In this document: in pieces, positions 6,514-11,843 of the stretch
Layout: every line of letters starts with the position of its first letter
Numbering within the stretch: position 1 is the stretch's first letter
Source of the DNA: Candidatus Latescibacterota bacterium
Lineage (GTDB): Bacteria > Latescibacterota > UBA2968
NCBI GenBank assembly: GCA_018650745.1
Contig: JABIFK010000319.1
Coordinates: 1-11,843, forward strand
Direction: 5' to 3'
DNA: 11,843 nucleotides
Notes under the pieces: model-generated
Database searches by the model: none
What the model saw: the letters and a program-made list of their open reading frames with translations, nothing else
What the model was told of the DNA's origin: nothing
Position numbers and translations under genes: made by a program

Positions 6514-8733
6514 ATGGCATCGAAGATTATTTATACCGAGACAGATGAAGCTCCCGCATTGGCAACGTATTCGTTTTTGCCCATTGTGCAGACATTTACA
6601 GAAGCAGCGGGCATTGGGGTTGAAACAAAGGATATTTCGTTGGCTGGAAGAATTATTGCCAATTTCCCAGAAAATTTGACCGACGACCAAAAGCAATCGG
6701 ATGCATTGACAGAGTTGGGTGAATTGGCGAAGACACCGGAAGCCAATATCATTAAGTTGCCCAATATCAGCGCGTCGATTCCTCAGTTGGTAGCTGCCAT
6801 TAAAGAACTCCAGGCACAGGGTTATGATATTCCCGATTATCCAGGAGAGGCCAATACGGATGCTGAGAAGGCAATTAGAGATCGGTATGCTAAGGTTTTG
6901 GGTAGTGCTGTGAATCCAGTCTTGCGAGAAGGCAATTCGGATCGTCGGGTGGCTGCTGCGGTGAAAGAATATGCCAAGGACAACCCGCATACGATGGGTG
7001 ATTGGTCATCAGATTCTAAGTCGCATGTGGTGCATATGGATGGCGGTGACTTTTTTGGTAGTGAACAGTCTGCTGTGATTGGTGAAGCGGGCAATGTTAA
7101 AATTGAGCTTGTAGGTCAAGATGGTAATACCACAGTTTTAAAAGAACAGACGGCTGTTGAAGCAGGTGAAGTGATTGATGCGGGGGTGATGAGTTGCAAG
7201 GCTTTACGTGCTTTTTATGAAGCGCAGATTGAAGATGCAAAAAATCAGGGTGTGTTGTTTTCGCTGCATTTGAAAGCAACGATGATGAAGGTTTCAGATC
7301 CGATTATTTTTGGACATGCGGTTCGGGCATTTTTTAAAGATGTGTTGGAAAAACATGCGGCTGCGTTTGATGCACTTGGTGTGAATTTGAATAATGGTTG
7401 GGGTGACGTTGAGGCAAAGGTCAAAACATTGCCGGAAGCGCAACAGGCTGAGATTGAAGCCGATATTAAAGCGTGTTATGAAAGCCGCCCGAAGATGGCG
7501 ATGGTGAATTCTGATCGGGGCATTACCAATTTACACGTGCCAAGTGATGTGATTATTGATGCGTCAATGCCAGCTGCCATTCGTGAGTCGGGCAAGATGT
7601 GGGGTCCCGATGGTGAGCTTTGTGATACGAAGTATGCAATTCCCGATCGGTGTTATGCGGGGATTTATCAGGCGACGATTGATTTTTGTAGGGAAAATGG
7701 GGCTTTTGATGTGACGACGATGGGCAATGTGTCGAATGTGGGTTTGATGGCACAAAAGGCCGAGGAGTATGGATCCCATGATAAGACGTTTGAAATGGCT
7801 GCTGCTGGCACGGTGCGTGTGGTGGGTGGCTCTGGACAAACGTTGCTTGAACATGCTGTTGAGGTGGGTGATATTTGGCGGATGTGTCAGACTAAGGACA
7901 TAGCGATTCAAGATTGGGTGAAGTTGGCGGTGTCACGTGCGCGTGCGACGGGTTCGACGACTGTTTTTTGGTTGAACAAAGATCGGGCACATGATGTGAA
8001 TTTAATTGAGAAGGCCAATACGTATTTGAAAGATCATGATACGGATGGTTTGGATCTTCAGATTTTGTCGCCTGTGGATGCGACGCGGTTGTCATTACAA
8101 CGGGCAAGTGATGGCAAAGATACGATTTCGGTGACGGGCAATGTGTTGCGCGATTATTTGACGGATTTGTTTCCAATTTTGGAATTGGGTACGAGCGCCA
8201 AGATGCTTTCGATTGTGCCCTTGTTGGCTGGTGGTGGGCTTTTTGAGACGGGTGCGGGTGGGTCGGCGCCGAAGCATGTGCAGCAGTTGGTTGAAGAAGG
8301 GCATTTGCGATGGGATTCTTTGGGTGAGTTTTTGGCGTTGGCAGTGTCGATAGAAGATTTGGGGTATAAGACCAAGAATGATACGGCGTTGCTTTTGGCT
8401 GAAGCCTTGAATGAGGCCAATACAAAATATTTGTCGGCGAACAAATCGCCTTCGCGTAAGGTGAATGAGTTGGATAACCGAGGCAGTCATTTTTATTTGG
8501 CGTTGTATTGGGCGCAGGCTGTGGCGGGACAGGATAAGAATGCCGCGTTGAAAGAGAAGTTTGGGAAATTGGCGCAGGCGTTGGAAGAGAATGAAGCAAA
8601 GATTAATGAAGAACTTTTGGCGGCGCAAGGTCAGCCTGTGGATATTGGGGGGTATTATCGGCCCAATGCAGAGAAGGTGACGGCGGCGATGCGGCCGAGT
8701 GCGACGTTGAATGGGATTTTGGAGGCGTGTTAG
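6514..8733 (+). CDS. icd: Monomeric NADP-dependent isocitrate dehydrogenase
   Basis: A complete 739-residue protein matching the monomeric (type II) isocitrate dehydrogenases, which convert isocitrate plus NADP to 2-oxoglutarate, CO2 and NADPH in the TCA cycle. Known key residues of the Azotobacter vinelandii enzyme are all present at a one-residue offset: substrate binding Ser131, Asn134, Arg138, Arg144 (in SAVNPVLREGNSDRR), Lys254 and Tyr419; metal ligands Asp349, Asp547 and Asp551; and the NADP-selecting trio His588, Arg599 and Arg648, so NADP rather than NAD is expected. AGGAAG at 6503-6508 lies five bases before the ATG. It is monocistronic, with its own promoter and terminator. Composition and start context look native. 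Some genomes carry the unrelated dimeric enzyme as well; nothing here tells. Confidence 0.98.
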   Translation: MASKIIYTETDEAPALATYSFLPIVQTFTEAAGIGVETKDISLAGRIIANFPENLTDDQKQSDALTELGELAKTPEANIIKLPNISASIPQLVAAIKELQAQGYDIPDYPGEANTDAEKAIRDRYAKVLGSAVNPVLREGNSDRRVAAAVKEYAKDNPHTMGDWSSDSKSHVVHMDGGDFFGSEQSAVIGEAGNVKIELVGQDGNTTVLKEQTAVEAGEVIDAGVMSCKALRAFYEAQIEDAKNQGVLFSLHLKATMMKVSDPIIFGHAVRAFFKDVLEKHAAAFDALGVNLNNGWGDVEAKVKTLPEAQQAEIEADIKACYESRPKMAMVNSDRGITNLHVPSDVIIDASMPAAIRESGKMWGPDGELCDTKYAIPDRCYAGIYQATIDFCRENGAFDVTTMGNVSNVGLMAQKAEEYGSHDKTFEMAAAGTVRVVGGSGQTLLEHAVEVGDIWRMCQTKDIAIQDWVKLAVSRARATGSTTVFWLNKDRAHDVNLIEKANTYLKDHDTDGLDLQILSPVDATRLSLQRASDGKDTISVTGNVLRDYLTDLFPILELGTSAKMLSIVPLLAGGGLFETGAGGSAPKHVQQLVEEGHLRWDSLGEFLALAVSIEDLGYKTKNDTALLLAEALNEANTKYLSANKSPSRKVNELDNRGSHFYLALYWAQAVAGQDKNAALKEKFGKLAQALEENEAKINEELLAAQGQPVDIGGYYRPNAEKVTAAMRPSATLNGILEAC

Positions 8734-8783
8734 GACGTTTAGAAAAATAAAATGTGAGGCTTGATCAACTCCATTTTATATGG

Positions 8784-8818
8784 GAGCGTGTTCCTTTTTG
8801 GAATGCGCTCTTTTTTTT
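8784..8818 (+). terminator. Intrinsic terminator after icd
   Basis: GAGCGTGTTCC (8784-8794) pairs with GGAATGCGCTC (8800-8810) over 11 base pairs including two G-U pairs, with a TTTTT loop and eight T after the stem. A weaker upstream pairing (ATAAAATG 8747-8754 with CATTTTAT 8772-8779) may form an extra hairpin in the 3' leader. The terminator ends 85 bases after the icd stop. Confidence 0.92.
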
Positions 8819-9106
8819 GGATGGTGTTTATAAGTAAAAAAACAATTTTATAATTGTATTGCCTTCGGTGACCCATTTTTTTCAACAGCTAAAAAAGTAG
8901 GCAAAAAAGCTGCCACTGCGTGGGGCTTTTAATGGGCTTCAGTGTTTATACCTAGCAGAAACCACCCTTACCAGCCCGCGCAGTTCCCACCCTTCCACGT
9001 ATTCCATACGCCCTGCCACACACACCTAACCCACCACACCAACTGCACAATGGCCCACACCACCAGGGAGATGTATTTGGGTTTTGAGGCCGTAGCAAAG
9101 TCTATG
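8819..9106. other. Intergenic region between convergent genes; no convincing gene, strong strand skew
   Basis: The first part (8819-8900) is AT-rich with a small palindrome, ACAATT-TTAT-AATTGT at 8842-8857. From about 8957 to 9066 the plus strand is C-rich and G-poor, a sharp change. An open reading frame on the plus strand there gives low-complexity His/Pro/Thr-rich sequence and has no ribosome site, so I do not call it. On the minus strand a short frame (GTG at 9063 to stop at 8968) gives 31 residues with seven tryptophans but no ribosome site. It may be a coding remnant. Confidence 0.5.
8903..8930 (-). terminator. Possible terminator for the minus-strand hydrolase gene
   Basis: AAAAGC plus CCAC on one side pair with GTGG plus GCTTTT on the other, around a TGC loop and a small asymmetric bulge. 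On the minus strand the stem ends in six T (8908-8903). It lies about 180 bases beyond the hydrolase stop, so the assignment is plausible but not certain. The plus-strand reading has only four T and is weaker. Confidence 0.45.
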
Positions 9107-10312
9107 TTAAGAGATGATGGCTTGGCTTACGAGTGTTTTGAATTCGCTTCGAATGGGATAATGACTCGCAGGCATAAATTGGGTGAGGAGTAGGCCAATG
9201 AGTTCTTCTTTTGGGTCAATCCAAAATGCTGTGGTGGCTGCGCCGCCCCAGCGGTATTCACCGACACTGCCTAAATTTTCGGATTGGGCCACGTCGGTTA
9301 AGACGGCAACACCTAATCCGAATCCATGTCCTGAAATTTGTGAGGCTCCCAATTGCAAGGGCAGGTGATGGGGCAAGAGGTGGTTTGTGGTCATGATTTC
9401 GACGGTTTTTTTGCTGAGCAGTTGGGTGTCTTGCCACGCGCCATTGTTGAGCAAGAGGTGAGTGAATTGTAAGTAGTCTGATGCGGTTGATATGAGACCG
9501 CCACCGCCGGAATGGAATTGGGGTGGTTGTGAGAATTCACCTGTGGTGGGATCGTCAATGACCTGGATGCCGTTTTTTGACAGGCCGTAATTTGTGGCGA
9601 ATCGATGGTGTTTGTTTTCTGGTGCGTAGAAGTCGGTGTCGGTCATGCCCAAAGGATCAAAGATGCGTTCTTTGAAGAAGGTACGCAAAGGGGTGCCTGA
9701 AATCACTTCAACCAAATATCCCAATACATCGGTTGAGACGCTGTAGCGCCAGGCGATGCCGGGGTGTGTGACAAGGGGGAGTTGGGCGAGTTCTGGAATC
9801 ATGTCTTTGAGGGGGCGATCTTTTCGGAGGGGGTCGAGCTGACCATACATGTCATCAACGGGTGAGTTTTCATATAACCAAGGGCCATAGGTGAGGCCAG
9901 AGGTGTGGGTCATGAGGTCGCGAATGGTGATGGGGCGATCTGGGTCGGCGGGTTTGGCATTGGGCAGGGTGAATACTTTGGTGTTTTCAAACTCGGGAAT
10001 GAATTTTGATATGGGGTCGTTGAGTTGGAAGTGGCCTTCTTCATAGAGCATGAGTGCGGCAACGGTGGTGATGGGTTTGGTCATGGAATAGATGCGGAAC
10101 AAGGTGTCGTACTGCATCGGTGTTTCGAGATCCATTGTGCCAGTGCAGGTAAGGTGTGCGAGTTTGCTTTTTCGACAGATGACGGTGATTGTGCCTGCCA
10201 ATTTATTTTGATCTACATAGGATTGCATGTGTGTGTTGAGGCGTTCCAAACGTGTGGATGAAATGCCAACGTCTTCTGGCGTCACTGTGGGCAGGTTTGG
10301 AATTTCGGTCAT
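9107..10312 (-). CDS. Beta-lactamase-fold serine hydrolase (family VIII esterase / class C-like)
   Basis: A 401-residue enzyme of the serine beta-lactamase / penicillin-binding-protein fold, most like family VIII carboxylesterases. Ser76-Met-Thr-Lys79 is the nucleophile and general base (SxxK) in RIYSMTKPITT. Tyr190-Ser-Val is the YxN-type motif in WRYSVSTDVLG. RWGGAATTAFWIDP at 354-367 is the WGG segment that replaces the KTG box in EstB-type esterases. No signal peptide is seen, so it probably acts in the cytoplasm on an ester rather than as a secreted antibiotic-resistance enzyme. The ATG at 10312 is preferred because GAGG lies six bases upstream; an upstream TTG at 10360 would add 16 residues without a ribosome site. 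Monocistronic, convergent with icd. The substrate is unknown. Confidence 0.92.
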   Translation of the reverse strand: MTEIPNLPTVTPEDVGISSTRLERLNTHMQSYVDQNKLAGTITVICRKSKLAHLTCTGTMDLETPMQYDTLFRIYSMTKPITTVAALMLYEEGHFQLNDPISKFIPEFENTKVFTLPNAKPADPDRPITIRDLMTHTSGLTYGPWLYENSPVDDMYGQLDPLRKDRPLKDMIPELAQLPLVTHPGIAWRYSVSTDVLGYLVEVISGTPLRTFFKERIFDPLGMTDTDFYAPENKHHRFATNYGLSKNGIQVIDDPTTGEFSQPPQFHSGGGGLISTASDYLQFTHLLLNNGAWQDTQLLSKKTVEIMTTNHLLPHHLPLQLGASQISGHGFGLGVAVLTDVAQSENLGSVGEYRWGGAATTAFWIDPKEELIGLLLTQFMPASHYPIRSEFKTLVSQAIIS

Positions 10313-10388
10313 AGGTAGCCTCTTATTCAGTCCAGGTTGAAAAGTTTTTCGTATAAGCAAACTTCAAAAGGATTTTTTTATGCTTGTT

Positions 10389-10413
10389 ATTTCCGAATGC
10401 TTGCATCGGAAAT
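10389..10413. promoter_or_regulatory. 8-base perfect inverted repeat upstream of the hydrolase gene
   Basis: ATTTCCGA (10389-10396), a 9-base centre ATGCTTGCA, and TCGGAAAT (10406-10413). It lies 77 bases before the hydrolase start with no T-run on either strand, so an operator is more likely than a terminator. The rest of the gap (10313-10555) is AT-rich, and I see no confident promoter in it. Confidence 0.35.
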
Positions 10414-10555
10414 CCAGTTTTACGCAATGGGTTCCCAATAGAACCACTCGGAAACGACAACCGAAGCCTCAATAAATGTATTTAAGGAATCAATAAATTT
10501 CGTATTTAGATGTTTTCAAGGGATGTGATTCCAGCACTCTTTTCATATAGGCTTA

Positions 10556-11518
10556 TTAAGCATATCGCTGTGGATTCATTTCGAGTTCCTGCAAAAAGTC
10601 ATCAACCATATGTTCAAGGTTGTATTGGGGGTGCCAGTTCCATTCTTTGCGGGCATTGTTATCGTTGACAGGACGTGCCAGTTCATCGAGGATTTTTTGT
10701 TTTTCTGGGTCGGGATCAAAAGTGATTTGTGCGGTGGGTATTTTTTGACGCACGACATCTGCGAGTTCGCCAGCAGTGGGAATTGGAGAGACGCCAGAGA
10801 GCACATAGGCGGTGCGTTGGAGATTTTCGAGTGGGGTATTGGCCAGTTGTATCATGGCGTGTGCGGCGTCTTTGTAATAGATGATGGCGTGGGGTGTTTC
10901 GGGTTTTGTCCAGATGGTGAAAGGGTGCCCTTTTGCACTGTGCTCTATTGCCCACGCATTGTATTGGGCTATGCCAGGTGTTTTGACGCCTGGACCGACG
11001 ACGCCGGGATAACGAATGCCTCTAAAATCGATGCCGTATTTCTTTTTAAAAAAGAGACCCATGTTTTCGGAGAAGACTTTGGTTGCGCCATAAAAGAGCT
11101 GGGGGCGTTGCAGGGTGTTGTCGTTGATTTCACTTTCTTCAATGTCGATGCCGTAGGTGGCAACGGTGCTTGAGAACATGACTTGGGGGACGTCGAATAA
11201 ACGTGCGGCTTCGAGGATGTGGAAGGTGCCCATTGCATTGGCACTCAAGGATGCAGAAGGTTCGGCGTCGGATGGTACAGAGAGCATACCGCCCAGATGG
11301 TAGATGACATCTGGGCGTGTTTTTTTGACGGTGTTCATGACTTGGCTGAAGTTGCCCAAGTCGCCGCGTATGAATGTGACTTGATCAATGATGTCATCTA
11401 AGTTTTGGGTATTGGGATTGATGTCGAAGACGGTGAGGTTTTGTTGGCCTTGTTCTAAGAGCAGACGAACGATTTGTGCACCGACAAACCCTGTGCCACC
11501 GGTGATGAGTGTCGACAT
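10556..11518 (-). CDS. NAD-dependent epimerase/dehydratase (extended SDR, L-threonine 3-dehydrogenase-like)
   Basis: A full-length 320-residue extended short-chain dehydrogenase. Residues 6-13 (TGGTGFVG) bind NAD, Asp32 after the second strand fits NAD preference, and the catalytic set is Ser117 or Thr118 in SSTVATYG with Tyr143-x3-Lys147 in FYGATK. RYPGVVGPG at 169-177 and PHAIIYYKDAAHAMIQL further on resemble the SDR-type L-threonine 3-dehydrogenases, though nucleotide-sugar epimerases share most of these features. The ATG at 11518 has AAGGA six bases upstream, overlapping the stop codon of the preceding gene; only nine bases separate the two genes, so they are translationally coupled. The link with a beta-keto acid cleavage enzyme suggests acyl or amino-acid carbon breakdown rather than cell-wall sugar synthesis. 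The exact reaction is uncertain. Confidence 0.9.
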   Translation of the reverse strand: MSTLITGGTGFVGAQIVRLLLEQGQQNLTVFDINPNTQNLDDIIDQVTFIRGDLGNFSQVMNTVKKTRPDVIYHLGGMLSVPSDAEPSASLSANAMGTFHILEAARLFDVPQVMFSSTVATYGIDIEESEINDNTLQRPQLFYGATKVFSENMGLFFKKKYGIDFRGIRYPGVVGPGVKTPGIAQYNAWAIEHSAKGHPFTIWTKPETPHAIIYYKDAAHAMIQLANTPLENLQRTAYVLSGVSPIPTAGELADVVRQKIPTAQITFDPDPEKQKILDELARPVNDNNARKEWNWHPQYNLEHMVDDFLQELEMNPQRYA

Positions 11519-11527
11519 GGATGTTCC

Positions 11528-11843
11528 TTAATCTCTGGGTTTGAGATGCAAGATTTCGCGGGCCTCGTCAGGCGTGGCAACGGGGCGTTCGGCTTCGGCG
11601 GCAATGCGGGCGATGCGGGCAACGAGTTGTTCGTTGGTGGCGAGTTCGCCTTTGCGGTAGTAGATGTTGTCTTCTAAACCCACACGGACATGGCCACCCA
11701 TGGGGATGGCCATGATGGCTATGGGCAGTTGGTGTCGGCCAATGGCAGCAACGGTCCAACTGGCGTCTTTGGGAATAGCTTCGCTGAGGTAGAGGAGGAT
11801 TTTTGGGTTGGCGGGTTGAGAACCTTTGCTGCCCAAAACAAAG
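11528..11843 (-). CDS. Beta-keto acid cleavage enzyme (BKACE, DUF849), C-terminal part, cut by window edge
   Basis: About 104 residues of the C-terminal end are visible and the frame stays open to the edge; the family is about 270-310 residues. The segment matches BKACE / 3-keto-5-aminohexanoate cleavage enzyme (Kce) proteins, zinc enzymes that transfer acetyl-CoA onto a beta-keto acid, giving acetoacetate and a new CoA ester. GGHVRVGLEDN contains the conserved arginine, the zinc-binding glutamate and the adjacent aspartate of the active site. SWTVAAIGRHQLPIAIMAI and PVATPDEAREIL before and after it are characteristic. The N-terminal zinc histidines are outside the window, as is the pocket that sets the beta-keto acid used. 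It is the upstream partner of the coupled dehydrogenase/epimerase. Confidence 0.93.
   Translation of the reverse strand, partial: FVLGSKGSQPANPKILLYLSEAIPKDASWTVAAIGRHQLPIAIMAIPMGGHVRVGLEDNIYYRKGELATNEQLVARIARIAAEAERPVATPDEAREILHLKPRD

Noticed and set aside
6324..6548. Possible leader peptide ahead of icd
   Set aside because: The frame starts within the terminator stem, crosses the promoter and inverted repeat, and runs out of frame into icd with no ribosome site.
7892..8628. Long minus-strand reading frames (up to 235 codons) opposite icd
   Set aside because: They lie entirely within the well-supported icd gene, and their translations are low-complexity antisense text with no recognisable domain.
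8942..9193. Plus-strand reading frame of 83 codons
   Set aside because: It has no ribosome site, encodes low-complexity His/Pro/Thr-rich sequence from a skewed region, and overlaps the 3' end of the hydrolase gene on the other strand.
9107..10312. Antibiotic-resistance beta-lactamase
   Set aside because: There is no signal peptide, and a WGG segment replaces the KTG box, which fits family VIII esterases better than a secreted class C beta-lactamase.
10313..10360. Upstream TTG start for the serine hydrolase
   Set aside because: No ribosome site precedes it, whereas the ATG at 10312 has GAGG at six bases, and family proteins begin near that point.
10610..11173. Plus-strand reading frame of 187 codons opposite the SDR gene
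   Set aside because: Antisense shadow of a gene with intact NAD-binding and YxxxK motifs; no ribosome site or domain of its own.
1..11843. Mobile element, prophage or defence system
   Set aside because: No transposase, integrase, phage structural gene, nuclease, toxin-antitoxin pair or reverse transcriptase motif was seen on either strand; the genes are metabolic.

Overview
The window is a piece of bacterial chromosome with ordinary bacterial gene structure (Shine-Dalgarno sites, sigma70-type promoters, hairpin-plus-T-run terminators) and mid-range base composition. All recognisable genes are metabolic. The mix of several Gfo/Idh/MocA oxidoreductases, an aldo/keto reductase, a ROK regulator, a family VIII esterase-type hydrolase and a BKACE enzyme is the kind often seen in large-genome heterotrophs such as Latescibacterota- or Poribacteria-like lineages. 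That placement is a guess from gene content. No rRNA, tRNA, CRISPR array, transposase, integrase or phage gene was seen.

Layout. Positions 1-1514 (minus strand) hold an aldo/keto reductase followed by the start of a 3-hydroxyisobutyrate-dehydrogenase-like protein that runs off the left edge. The two are separated by a 125-base spacer carrying degenerate tandem 8-base repeats. Positions 1515-1686 are a divergent control region with textbook-consensus promoters facing both ways and an imperfect inverted repeat between them. Positions 1687-5001 (plus) form a tight operon: two overlapping Gfo/Idh/MocA oxidoreductases, then a ROK-family regulator. A third Gfo/Idh/MocA oxidoreductase follows at 5154-6269 and ends in a clear terminator.

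Positions 6378-8818 are a self-contained unit: promoter, 27-base inverted repeat at the predicted transcription start, the monomeric NADP isocitrate dehydrogenase gene, and a strong terminator. Positions 8819-9106 are non-coding or degenerate, with a marked C-rich/G-poor strand skew. Positions 9107-10312 (minus) encode a beta-lactamase-fold serine hydrolase. Positions 10556-11843 (minus) hold a coupled pair: the C-terminal end of a BKACE (DUF849) enzyme, then a short-chain dehydrogenase/epimerase resembling bacterial L-threonine 3-dehydrogenases.

How they fit together (inference): the left half looks like an inducible carbohydrate or polyol oxidation module. NAD(P)-dependent oxidoreductases of four families sit around one ROK sugar-sensing repressor whose kinase site is inactivated, and the repressor probably acts on the divergent promoter region. 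The actual sugar cannot be read from the sequence, and no transporter or kinase is in view. The isocitrate dehydrogenase is a TCA-cycle gene independent of its neighbours. I found no evidence for a wholly new system. The best leads are the regulated divergent promoter, the inverted repeat at the icd start site, the repeat-bearing spacer and the BKACE/SDR pair.
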